Below, one piece after another: positions 17,915 through 25,761 of a stretch of DNA of 64,000 bases; within the stretch, counting starts at the first letter, position 1; each line of letters begins with the position of its first letter. Both the position numbers and the translations under genes were made by a program. This DNA comes from DAOUAG01 sp034432935 (GTDB taxonomy: Bacteria > Chloroflexota > Dehalococcoidia > SM23-28-2 > RBG-16-64-32): assembly GCA_034432935.1 (NCBI GenBank), contig DAOUBD010000077.1:1-64000 (forward strand), in the 5' to 3' direction. A model generated the notes under the pieces. It ran no database searches. It was not told where the DNA came from and saw only the letters and a program-made list of their open reading frames with translations.

Positions 17915-18366
17915 TCGAAGGAGTACGGATCAAGCAGCTCGTCCCCCACGCCGATGAGCGCGGCTATCTGATGGAGCTGCTGCGCAGCGATGACGACATC
18001 TTCCGCAAGTTCGGCCAGTGCTACGTGTCCCTCAACTACCCGGGCGTCGTCCGGGCCTGGCACTATCACAAGAAGCAGGACGACTACTTCGCCGTGATAA
18101 AGGGCATGTGCAAGGTGGGCCTCTACGACCTGCGGGAGGGATCGCCCACCCACGGTGAGGCCAACACCTTCTACTTGGGTGAACACAGCCGCATCCTGCT
18201 GCTGATTCCGGTAGGTGTGGCCCATGGCTACAAGACCGTCGGCACGGAGCCGTCGCTCCTCATCAACTTCCCGACCGAGGTGTACAATCCCGCCGAGCCC
18301 GACGAGTACCGTATACCCTGGGACTCCCCGGACATCCCCTTCAACTGGGAGATCGAGTTCAAGTAG
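17911..18366 (+). CDS. dTDP-4-dehydrorhamnose 3,5-epimerase-like cupin
   Basis: A 151-residue RmlC-like cupin, shorter than the usual 180 residues. DERGYLMELLR is the N-terminal family motif. GVVRAWHYHKKQDDYFAVIKG holds the active-site histidine region, and IPVGVAHGY is the family's second motif. Position between rfbB and rfbD makes the C3/C5 epimerisation of dTDP-4-keto-6-deoxyglucose the natural reading. The reduced length leaves room for a variant (3-epimerase or isomerase) activity. ATG 17911 overlaps the rfbB stop; a longer in-frame start inside rfbB is rejected. Confidence 0.8.
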   Translation: MIEGVRIKQLVPHADERGYLMELLRSDDDIFRKFGQCYVSLNYPGVVRAWHYHKKQDDYFAVIKGMCKVGLYDLREGSPTHGEANTFYLGEHSRILLLIPVGVAHGYKTVGTEPSLLINFPTEVYNPAEPDEYRIPWDSPDIPFNWEIEFK

Positions 18367-18381
18367 AAGCCAGCTTAGATC

Positions 18382-19275
18382 ATGCGCATCGTCATCACCG
18401 GCGCCGGCGGCCAGCTAGGCAGAGCCCTCCAGGAGGCCCTGACCGGGGACGAGGTGGCCGCCTTCCCCCACAGCACCCTGGACATCACCGACAGAGCCGC
18501 CGTGGCCACTGCCCTCCGCCGGTTCCGTCCCGATCTGGTGATCAACGCAGCGGCCTGGACCGACACCGCTGCCTGCGAGGCCGACCCGCAACGGGCCCTT
18601 GCCATCAACGGCGAGGCGCCTGGTTACCTGGCCCTGGAGTGCCGGCGTCTTGGCGCCGCCCTCCTCCAAGTAAGCAGCAACGAGGTGTTCGATGGGGAGA
18701 AGAAGGCCCCGTACGAGGAAGATGACGAGCCTCACCCCATCAACCACTACGGGCAGTCCAAACTGGAAGGGGAACGCCGCGTACGGGAGGTCCTGGAGCG
18801 CCACTACATAGTACGCACCTCTTGGCTCTTCGGCGCCGGCCGTGCCAGCTTTCCGGAGAAGGTTCTGGATGCGGCCCGCCGGCAGGGCTCCCTGCGCCTG
18901 GTGACCGACGAAGTGGCCTCCCCCACATGGACCACAGACCTGGCCGAGGCCATCGCCAGGCTTATCCGGCACGAGGCCTGGGGCACATACCACTTGACGA
19001 ACAGCGGCTCCTGCTCCCGCATGGAGTTCGGCGAGGAGGTCTTGCGGCTGGCCGGGCTCCAGGTGCCCGTCTTCCCCACCTCGCAAAGGGAGTTCGGGCT
19101 GCCTTACAGGAAGCCGCTGGACTCCACATTGGCCAATCGCCGCGCCGCCGCCTTGGGTATCGCCCTGCGCCCGTGGCAACAGGCCCTGGCCTCGCATCTT
19201 GGCGAGAGCCGCGCGGCGGCCAGCCCGGCATCGCCATCGCCAGGCCGGCCAGGCCGGCGCCAGACCGGAAGTTGA
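18382..19275 (+). CDS. rfbD: dTDP-4-dehydrorhamnose reductase
   Basis: Reduces dTDP-4-keto-rhamnose to dTDP-L-rhamnose with NAD(P)H. The 297-residue SDR begins MRIVITGAGGQLGRAL with the GxxGxxG nucleotide loop, has VSSNEVFDGEKKAPYEE in place of the usual VSTDYVFDG, and a YGQSKLEGE Tyr-Lys pair. VRTSWLFG is also typical of RmlD. The Asn in SSNEVF replaces the Thr-Asp seen in most RmlD enzymes, a point to note when assigning exact substrate. About 30 extra Pro/Ser/Arg-rich residues end the protein. Confidence 0.9.
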   Translation: MRIVITGAGGQLGRALQEALTGDEVAAFPHSTLDITDRAAVATALRRFRPDLVINAAAWTDTAACEADPQRALAINGEAPGYLALECRRLGAALLQVSSNEVFDGEKKAPYEEDDEPHPINHYGQSKLEGERRVREVLERHYIVRTSWLFGAGRASFPEKVLDAARRQGSLRLVTDEVASPTWTTDLAEAIARLIRHEAWGTYHLTNSGSCSRMEFGEEVLRLAGLQVPVFPTSQREFGLPYRKPLDSTLANRRAAALGIALRPWQQALASHLGESRAAASPASPSPGRPGRRQTGS

Positions 19276-19286
19276 CGACGAAACCT

Positions 19287-20027
19287 ATGGGCGGAGCCAG
19301 CAGCCAGTACCGCACTAACGGAACGGGGGAAGACCCGCCTGAGGTCCCTGGGGCCGCCAGAGACCACTCTCCACCCGAACCTGACAACTATGAAGGCATC
19401 CCAGAGTCCGTCGAGGCCGGCCCTACGCCGGCCGTCAAGCGGGCCATGGACATCGTCCTCGCCTCATTGGCGGTGGGCGTTCTGGCACCCCTATGGATCT
19501 TGGCGGCCATACTCATCGTCCTGGACTCCCCCGGGCCCATCCTTGTGCGCCAGAAGAGAGTGGGCCTCAACGGACGGGAGTTCGGTTTCTACAAGTTCCG
19601 CACCATGGTGCACCGCAAGAAACAGGATGACCTTCACGAACGGCTGCCCCGAGGCGATCTTACGAAGCGTCTTCTAAGCCCGAAGGGGCGCCCCCGTAAC
19701 GCCACCAGCGTCGGCTGGGCTCTCCGCAAGACCACCGTCGACGAACTGCCCCAGCTCCTCAACGTCGTCCGGGGTGACATGAGCCTGGTGGGCCCGCGCC
19801 CCGACATACCGGAGATCGTGGCTGCCTGGCCGCCCCGGTTCCGCCAGCGCCACAAGGTGAAGCCAGGCATGACCGGCCTGGCCCAGGTCAACGGCCGTTC
19901 GGACCTCACTCACTATCAGAAGGTGCGGTACGATCTGGAGTACGTGCGCCACCACCCCATATCGCTGGACCTGAGGATCCTCATGAAAACCGTGGCCCTT
20001 GTCATTAGCAAGAGGGGGGCGCGCTAG
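19287..20027 (+). CDS. Undecaprenyl-phosphate sugar phosphotransferase (PglC/WcaJ family)
   Basis: Starts the repeat unit by moving a sugar-1-phosphate onto undecaprenyl phosphate. The 246-residue product has a polar N terminus (about 55 residues), one hydrophobic segment (about 60-85), then the bacterial sugar transferase core: SPGPILVRQKRVG, FYKFRTM, DELPQLLNV, SLVGPRP and KPGMTGLAQVNGRSD. With one membrane segment it is of the small monotopic PglC type, not the five-helix WcaJ/WbaP type. ATG 19287 is chosen; TTG 19272, overlapping the rfbD stop, is an alternative. Confidence 0.9.
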   Translation: MGGASSQYRTNGTGEDPPEVPGAARDHSPPEPDNYEGIPESVEAGPTPAVKRAMDIVLASLAVGVLAPLWILAAILIVLDSPGPILVRQKRVGLNGREFGFYKFRTMVHRKKQDDLHERLPRGDLTKRLLSPKGRPRNATSVGWALRKTTVDELPQLLNVVRGDMSLVGPRPDIPEIVAAWPPRFRQRHKVKPGMTGLAQVNGRSDLTHYQKVRYDLEYVRHHPISLDLRILMKTVALVISKRGAR

Positions 20028-20064
20028 CTTCCCTGCAACACCGCCGCCGCCCAAAACTACCTCC

Positions 20065-21264
20065 ATGCGTATCCTCTTCCTCGCCTCCGAGTTCCCTTTC
20101 CCGCCCGATAGCGGCGGCCGCATCAAGACCCACAGCCTCTTGGAGTATTTGCGCGCTCGCCACGGCCTGCGCCTTCTTTGCTTCAGGCGCGGACCCCTCG
20201 ATGCACGGCAGGAGCGCTGGGCTGGCGACTTCGGCAACGTGGAGACCATCCCTCTCCTCCGCCAGCGCAACGCCCTCAACCTGGCCCGCAGCTACCTGTC
20301 GCGCCTGCCCTTGAGCGTCGAACGCAACCGCCACCCGCTAATGGCGGACGCTGTGCGCCGGGCCTGCGCCGATGCCAGCCCCGGCGCCATCTTCTGCGAC
20401 GGTTGGCTGATGGCCCAGTACGTTCCCCGCAACTGGCCTGGCCTCAAGATTCTGCACGAGCACAACGCCGAACACGTCCTGTGGCAGCGCCAGGCAACCA
20501 TGGAGCGCAACCCTCTGCGCCGCTGGCTGGTCCGCCTGGAGAGCCGGCGGGTCCGGCGCTACGAGTCCTCCATCCTGCCCCTTTTCGACACCGTGTTCGC
20601 CGTGTCCCAGCAGGACCGCGCCGCCTTGGTGGCGGTAGGCGGCGATCCAGCCCGCATTCGGATTCTTCCCAACCTGCCAGAGCCGCATTTGCTTCTCGAG
20701 CCAGCTCCATCCTTCGCCTCCTCCGAGCCTCTCGTACTCTATTTCGGCACCCTCAGCTGGCTTCCCAACCTGCAAGGCCTGGACTACCTGCTGCGCCGTG
20801 TCTGGCCCATCGTGCGCCAGGCCCACCCCGAGGCGACGCTGGCCATCGCCGGCCGTGGCGCCCCCCCTGGGCTCAAGCGCGCCGCCCGGAGCACGCCCGG
20901 GGTTACGTACCTGGGCCCCACCGACGATCCCGAAACCCTCTACCGCCGGGCACGGGTCTTCGTCGAAGCCACCCCATCCGGCGGCGGCACCAAACTCAAG
21001 GTTTTGAACGCCATGGCCAGGGGGCTTCCCGTTGTTGCGAGCCCCCAGGCCATCGAGGGCATCGACGCCGTCCCCAACGTCCACGTGATGGTAGGGGAGG
21101 ACGCCCAGACCCTCGGCCAGGCGATCCTCGCCCTCTTGGGCGACCCCGCCCTCTGGCAGCGCATTAGTGAAAACGCTCGCTCCCTGATGCGCGACCGTTA
21201 TACGGCAGAGACCGCGTTCCGCCCCTTAGACGAGGCCCTCAGTGGAGTCCGGCACACAGTCTGA
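20065..21264 (+). CDS. Glycosyltransferase family 4
   Basis: A 399-residue GT-B enzyme. The N-terminal half starts MRILFLASEFPFPPDSGGRIK, the acceptor-side Gly-rich loop. The C-terminal half carries VLYFGTLSWLPNLQGLDYLL and an E-x7-E-like donor site region around ATPSGGGTKLKVLNAMARGLPVV. The sequence is closest in style to sugar transferases of the PEP-CTERM/EpsH-associated group, which extend lipid-linked saccharides. The upstream in-frame extension to 19999 lies in the preceding gene and is rejected. It overlaps the WecG-like gene by 23 nt. Confidence 0.88.
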   Translation: MRILFLASEFPFPPDSGGRIKTHSLLEYLRARHGLRLLCFRRGPLDARQERWAGDFGNVETIPLLRQRNALNLARSYLSRLPLSVERNRHPLMADAVRRACADASPGAIFCDGWLMAQYVPRNWPGLKILHEHNAEHVLWQRQATMERNPLRRWLVRLESRRVRRYESSILPLFDTVFAVSQQDRAALVAVGGDPARIRILPNLPEPHLLLEPAPSFASSEPLVLYFGTLSWLPNLQGLDYLLRRVWPIVRQAHPEATLAIAGRGAPPGLKRAARSTPGVTYLGPTDDPETLYRRARVFVEATPSGGGTKLKVLNAMARGLPVVASPQAIEGIDAVPNVHVMVGEDAQTLGQAILALLGDPALWQRISENARSLMRDRYTAETAFRPLDEALSGVRHTV

Positions 21265-22090
21265 AGGACGCCCGCAGCTCGTCGACGTCCTAGGTGTCCG
21301 TTTCCATGCCCTGACGAGGCAGCAGGCCGCTGAGGCCATCGCCCGCTTGGCCAGCGATGGCAAGCGCTGCTACGTCGTCAAGCCCTACTCCGAGTTCATG
21401 CCCCGGGCCGCCCGCGACCCACATGTACGCGGCATCCTGAACGGCGCCAGCCTCTGCCTTGCCGACGGCGTGGGCATCCTCTGGGCTGCCCACTACCTGT
21501 CCCTGCCCGGAGGCCGTCTCCGGGCCCTGGCCCAGCTCCCCCTGTCCCTCGCTTCCCTGATCCTGAACCCGGGCGCCCTGCGGCGGCCCCTGCCAGAGGC
21601 GATGGCCGGCGTCGACCTGACGTGGGAGATGCTGGCGCAACTGGCCGATGCCGGCGCCAGCGTGTACCTACTGGGCGGAACCGCAGACGAGAACCAAGGC
21701 GCCCTCCGGCAGATCCGGGCGCGGCTCCCATCGCTTCGCATCGCCGGCGCCCACGAGGGCCACTTCGACCCCCGTGGACCCGAAAACGCCCGCGTCATCG
21801 CGGAGATCAACGCCGCCCGGCCCAACGCCCTATTGGTAGCCATGGGATTCCCCCGGCAGGAGGAGTGGATCGTGGATAACCTCGCCCAACTGGACATCGG
21901 CGTCGCTGTGGCTGAAGGCGGCTCCTTCAGCTTCATATCGGGCGCTGTCTCCAGGGCCCCTCGATGGATGCGCCGGGCAGGTTTGGAATGGCTCTTCCGC
22001 CTTCTGCGCCAGCCCTGGCGCATCCGGCGGCAGGCGGCCATCCCGGTCTTCGTCTGGCTCACCGTCCGCAGCCGTCTGGCCCGCCGCTAG
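21242..22090 (+). CDS. WecG/TagA/CpsF-family glycosyltransferase
   Basis: A 282-residue GT26 enzyme. Members (WecG, TagA) add N-acetylmannosaminuronate or N-acetylmannosamine to an undecaprenyl-linked sugar. The family core is seen in LCLADGVGILWAAHYL (substrate-binding Asp), VYLLGGTADENQGAL, and NALLVAMGFPRQEEWI. The GTG start lies within the GT4 gene (23-nt overlap), so translation is coupled. The last 4 bases (CTAG) are shared tail to tail with the convergent flippase gene. It likely adds the second sugar of the repeat unit after the PglC-type enzyme. Confidence 0.9.
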   Translation: MESGTQSEGRPQLVDVLGVRFHALTRQQAAEAIARLASDGKRCYVVKPYSEFMPRAARDPHVRGILNGASLCLADGVGILWAAHYLSLPGGRLRALAQLPLSLASLILNPGALRRPLPEAMAGVDLTWEMLAQLADAGASVYLLGGTADENQGALRQIRARLPSLRIAGAHEGHFDPRGPENARVIAEINAARPNALLVAMGFPRQEEWIVDNLAQLDIGVAVAEGGSFSFISGAVSRAPRWMRRAGLEWLFRLLRQPWRIRRQAAIPVFVWLTVRSRLARR

Positions 22091-23418
22091 CCCGCCCGCA
22101 GCCGCCGCAAGAGGCCCGCGTAATAACGAAGGTCAGACGGCCGGGCCAAGAGGGCTTCCAAAGCGCTGCCGCCGCTCACCCGCGCATACCAGTACAGCGT
22201 GGCCGCCAGGGCGCAGGCATAGGCTATCGAAGAGGCGATGGCTGCACCGTCTACCTTCAGCCACGGTATCAGGGCCATGTCCAGGGCCACCGTCACCCCT
22301 AGGGCGATGAAAGTGGCGTATGTGTTGTAGATGATCCTCCCCTGGCTGAAGAGATAGCTCCCCAGGACCCTGGTAGCGCTGCCAGCGACGATCCCCGGCA
22401 TGAGGAGCAAGAGGGGCTCCACCGCTGGATCAAACTCTCGTCCGAACAGGATCCTGACGGCGAGGGGCGACACAGCCATCAGCCCAGCGGAGGCCGCTAT
22501 GCTCACCAGCAGCGTGTTGCGGCAGACCACGGGCGTCGTCTCCCCGGCCTCCTCACGGGCCATCCCGGTGAGCCGTGGCAGCAGCACCATGGCCACGGCC
22601 GAGGAGATCCACCAGACGCTCTCGCCGAGCCCGACGGCCACCGCGTAGTGGCCGACGCCAGCGCGGGAGACCCAGGCGGCGACCAGGAACTGGTCCAACC
22701 GGTAGTTGAAGAGGGCCGCCAGGTTCGCCACCTGCCCCTGGGCCCCATAGCGCACCTGGTCCCAGAGCACCCGCCAGCGGGGGCGCACCACGTCCCCAAG
22801 GCGGACCCGCCCGAGGCCCACCAGCGCCAGGGCCACCAGATCGGCCCAGAGGAACGAGCCCGTCCAGGCCGCCAGGGCCGCAAAGACGTCCAGGGCATCG
22901 AGCGCGTAGAGAACCGCGGCGGCGACGACCCCGGCCAGGCCTTGCGCTACGGCCACCGCGCTGAGGGCGAAGAAACGGCTGCTGCCGTGCAGGAACGACG
23001 TCAGGATGACGTAGGCCACCACCGCCGGCAAGGCCGCCCCGTAGAGCCAGAAGGAACGGCCCGCTACAAACAACTCATCGCCCGCCGCCAAGGCGTAGCC
23101 CGCTAGCAGGACCCAGGCTGCCGCCGAGGCCAGCACGATGGCCGTCAGGCTGCCGGCAAGGAGGGTGCCGTAGGAGTAAGTCCCTTTATTCAGGAAGTAG
23201 ATGTTGCCCAGCCCGATGCCCAGGTTGGCCACGCCGCCGGCCACCAGGACGGCGTTGAAGAACAACGCATAGGTTCCCAGGCCGCTGTCTCCCAGCCCCT
23301 GAGCCAACAGAACGCGCAAGGCAAAGGCCAGGCCGTAGATCAGCACTTGGGATACGAAGACGACGTTGACGTTGAAGAGGAAGCCGCTGTGGGGCTCAGT
23401 GTTAGACTGGCTGGCCAT
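22087..23418 (-). CDS. Polysaccharide flippase (Wzx/MATE-like)
   Basis: A 443-residue integral membrane protein with 12-14 hydrophobic segments, of the oligosaccharidyl-lipid flippase (MOP) superfamily. FLFNVNVVFVSQVLIYGLAFALRVLLAQGLGDSGLGTYALF at the N terminus is the usual first-helix pair with the conserved Gly-rich loop. SYLFSQGRIIYNTYATFIALGVTVALDMALIP in the C-terminal half is typical of the family. It would turn lipid-linked repeat units to the outer face of the membrane. It stands on the opposite strand to the rml operon, ending tail to tail, and its start lies 144 nt from the tRNA-Pro gene. Confidence 0.88.
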   Translation of the reverse strand: MASQSNTEPHSGFLFNVNVVFVSQVLIYGLAFALRVLLAQGLGDSGLGTYALFFNAVLVAGGVANLGIGLGNIYFLNKGTYSYGTLLAGSLTAIVLASAAAWVLLAGYALAAGDELFVAGRSFWLYGAALPAVVAYVILTSFLHGSSRFFALSAVAVAQGLAGVVAAAVLYALDALDVFAALAAWTGSFLWADLVALALVGLGRVRLGDVVRPRWRVLWDQVRYGAQGQVANLAALFNYRLDQFLVAAWVSRAGVGHYAVAVGLGESVWWISSAVAMVLLPRLTGMAREEAGETTPVVCRNTLLVSIAASAGLMAVSPLAVRILFGREFDPAVEPLLLLMPGIVAGSATRVLGSYLFSQGRIIYNTYATFIALGVTVALDMALIPWLKVDGAAIASSIAYACALAATLYWYARVSGGSALEALLARPSDLRYYAGLLRRLRAG

Positions 23419-23540
23419 CTCGGCTATGACCTTCTCGACATCTGCCGGGCGTTCTGATAGGATGCGTTAGGCCGAAAGACGAGTTGCGGTAGGCCCTGCC
23501 CAGACCCTGGGAGACGGCCGCAAGGGAGCGGCCTTCGTCG

Positions 23541-23546
23541 TACAAT
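23541..23546 (+). promoter_or_regulatory. Putative -10 box of tRNA-Pro
   Basis: TACAAT ends 16 nt before the mature tRNA 5' end, a normal distance for a tRNA promoter with a short leader removed by RNase P. The -35 region is not obvious. Confidence 0.4.
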
Positions 23547-23562
23547 TGTAGTGTCACGCTGT

Positions 23563-23640
23563 CGGGGTGTAGCTCAGTCAGGCTAGAGCGCACGGTTCGG
23601 GACCGTGAGGTCGGCGGTTCGAATCCGCCCACCCCGACCA
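23563..23640 (+). tRNA. tRNA-Pro (anticodon CGG)
   Basis: A 78-nt cloverleaf: acceptor stem CGGGGTG/CACCCCG, D arm GCTC/GAGC, anticodon stem CACGG/CCGTG with loop TTCGGGA giving CGG, T arm GGCGG-TTCGAAT-CCGCC, discriminator A and an encoded CCA. CGG reads CCG proline codons, which suits a GC-rich genome. Confidence 0.95.
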
Positions 23641-23887
23641 TCGCCGGCGCTCCCAGGGAACCGTAATCTGCTGAGCATCGTATGTTCAAAGATGACCCTA
23701 ACTAATGAACGCTGCGCTGGCCCCAGCCGTTGCCGGCTTGGCAGCCCGTAACGGCGGCCGCGGCGCAACGTCTTTCCTAGCAAGGTGGGAACCTTAAGGC
23801 CGCGGCGGGCGTTATAAGTGTAATGTGTAACAGCTCACCCTTCTACTTGTTTTGCAACGAAGAGGATAAGGGCGGCGGAGCACTGGA

Positions 23888-24742
23888 GTGAATGACGTAA
23901 TGGTTTTTCAAGCCGAAGATAGGACACGGATCAAGAAGCAGCAGGCAGACCTGGCTATCCGAATGGCCCTCCAGGGCCGCTGGCAGGAGGCCGCCCAGAT
24001 CAACCGCGCCATCATCGAGTCCTTCCCCACCGATGTTGACGCCTTCAACCGCCTGGGCAAGGCGTTGGCCGAACTCGGCCAGTACCGGGAGGCCCGCCAG
24101 GCCTACGAGCGCGCCCTGGAGCTCGACCCGTTGAACACCATCGCCCGCAAGAACCTGACGCGCCTCACCGTCCTGGGTGAGGAATCCGCGCCTCCCAAGC
24201 CGGCCACTCAGAAACTCTCCCCCCAGATGTTCATCGAGGAGACAGGCAAGACCGGCATCACCACCCTCCTGCGCCCCAACATGGAGATCGCCGCCCGCAT
24301 GACTGCTGGCGACCAGGTCGTCCTCGCGCGCCAGAACGGCTCCCTCGTCGTCCAGACCATGCTAGGGGAGTACATCGGTGAAGTGGAGCCGAAGCTGGCC
24401 CAGCGCCTTGTCAAGCTCATGGAAGGCGGCAATCAGTACGTCGCCGCCATCTCCGGCCTCGACGAGGACTCCGTGCGCGTCTTCATCCGGGAGACGTTCC
24501 AGCACGCGTCGCAGACGGGCAAGCTCTCCTTCCCGCCGGCCGTCAGCGAGTCCTTCCGCCCGTACGTCAAGGGCCGCCTCCTCCGCCATGACGAGGCCGA
24601 CGACGAGATCTACTTCGAGGAGGCTGAGGAGATGGAGGACTGGGAGCATCCCAGCGATAATGACGAGACAGACGTCACCATCTATGATTTCGGCACCGCC
24701 GGGGCAGAAGACGCCGACATCGTTCCCGACGACGAAGAGTAG
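23888..24742 (+). CDS. TPR protein with uncharacterised C-terminal domain and acidic tail
   Basis: A 284-residue soluble protein. Residues 20-90 form two tetratricopeptide repeats (QGRWQEAAQINRAIIESFP and LGQYREARQAYERALELDP). Residues 115-230 form a beta-rich domain with GDQVVLARQNGSLVVQTMLGEYIGEVEPKLAQR, which faintly resembles HIRAN-like barrels and is followed by helices. The last 50 residues are mostly Asp/Glu. No enzyme motif is visible, so a scaffold role is likely. GTG 23888 has GGCGGAG 8 nt upstream; ATG 23900 is an alternative. The agmatinase-family gene follows after 24 nt, so the two may be co-transcribed. An AT-rich GCGTTATAAGTGTAATG (23809-23825) upstream is a possible promoter. 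Confidence 0.75.
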   Translation: MNDVMVFQAEDRTRIKKQQADLAIRMALQGRWQEAAQINRAIIESFPTDVDAFNRLGKALAELGQYREARQAYERALELDPLNTIARKNLTRLTVLGEESAPPKPATQKLSPQMFIEETGKTGITTLLRPNMEIAARMTAGDQVVLARQNGSLVVQTMLGEYIGEVEPKLAQRLVKLMEGGNQYVAAISGLDEDSVRVFIRETFQHASQTGKLSFPPAVSESFRPYVKGRLLRHDEADDEIYFEEAEEMEDWEHPSDNDETDVTIYDFGTAGAEDADIVPDDEE

Positions 24743-24766
24743 CGCCGCGGCGCCGCTCTCCCCAGC

Positions 24767-25732
24767 ATGAGCGCCGGCCAAACAGGCGACCGCCCGTTGC
24801 CGGAGGAGTGGCAACGGGGGCCCCGCTACGCTGGCGCCTACACCTTCGCCCGATGCCCGCCCACGAGAGACCTTTCCCATGCCGATGCCGCCATCGTCGG
24901 CATACCGATGGACATGGCCGTCCTCTACCGCTCGGGCGCCCGTTTTGGCCCACGGGCCATCCGCGATGCATCGGGCGGCCTGCGGCCCCACCACTGGGAG
25001 CCGGACAAGATCGAGCCCCCTTTCGACCGCCTGCGGGTCATCGATTACGGCGATATCGAGGTCTTCCCAGGGTACATCGAACAGTCCCTAGGCCACATAC
25101 AGCGGGAGGTATCGCCCATCATCGATGCGGGTGTTTTCCCCATCATCCTCGGCGGCGACCATTCGACGACGCTCCCCATCCTGCGGGCTTGCGCGGCCCG
25201 CCATGGCACCCTCTCCCTCGTCCACTTCGATGCCCACCCGGATTTTTGGGCGGGCCCGCCAGAACGCCCCTACCACCACGGCACGGTCTTCCGTATCGCC
25301 GCGCAAGAAGGGCTCATAGACCCCATGTCCTCTGTCCAGATTGGCATCCGCGGCTCCATATCGGCCGGCATCGTGGCCGAGGCCCGCGCCGCCGGCTTCC
25401 GTCTGATCACCGCAAGCGATTTCTCCCGTCAGGGCGTACGCGCCACCATCGAGCAGGTCCAGCGGCTGGCCACCCTGCCCGTGTACGTCTCCCTGGATAT
25501 CGACTGTGTGGACCCGGCCTTCGCTCCCGGCACCGGCACCCCGGAGGTGGCCGGGCTCACCAGCCGCGAGATCGTAGAGTTGGTGCGCGGGCTGCGCGGC
25601 CTTCCCCTGGTGGGCTTCGACATCGTCGAAGTGGCGCCCGCCTACGACCACGCCGAGATCACCGCCCTTCTGGCAGCCCACCTCGTCTACGAGTTCCTTC
25701 TCGTGCTGGCGGAAGCCCGCCCGGCTTCGTAG
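24767..25732 (+). CDS. Agmatinase/arginase-family ureohydrolase
   Basis: A 321-residue Mn-dependent hydrolase of guanidino compounds. All binuclear metal ligands of the family are present: His132 (GGDHS), Asp155, His157 and Asp159 (HFDAHPDF), Asp244 and Asp246 (SLDIDCVDP). SGARFGPRAIR and PGTGTPEVAGLTSRE are further family motifs. The length and PGTGTPE segment fit agmatinase (agmatine to putrescine and urea) best. Guanidinobutyrase or related enzymes cannot be excluded, as the substrate loop is poorly diagnostic. It ends 29 nt from the convergent polysaccharide deacetylase gene. Confidence 0.88.
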   Translation: MSAGQTGDRPLPEEWQRGPRYAGAYTFARCPPTRDLSHADAAIVGIPMDMAVLYRSGARFGPRAIRDASGGLRPHHWEPDKIEPPFDRLRVIDYGDIEVFPGYIEQSLGHIQREVSPIIDAGVFPIILGGDHSTTLPILRACAARHGTLSLVHFDAHPDFWAGPPERPYHHGTVFRIAAQEGLIDPMSSVQIGIRGSISAGIVAEARAAGFRLITASDFSRQGVRATIEQVQRLATLPVYVSLDIDCVDPAFAPGTGTPEVAGLTSREIVELVRGLRGLPLVGFDIVEVAPAYDHAEITALLAAHLVYEFLLVLAEARPAS

Positions 25733-25761
25733 GCAGATACGCCGGCCGGGGCGACAAGCCT

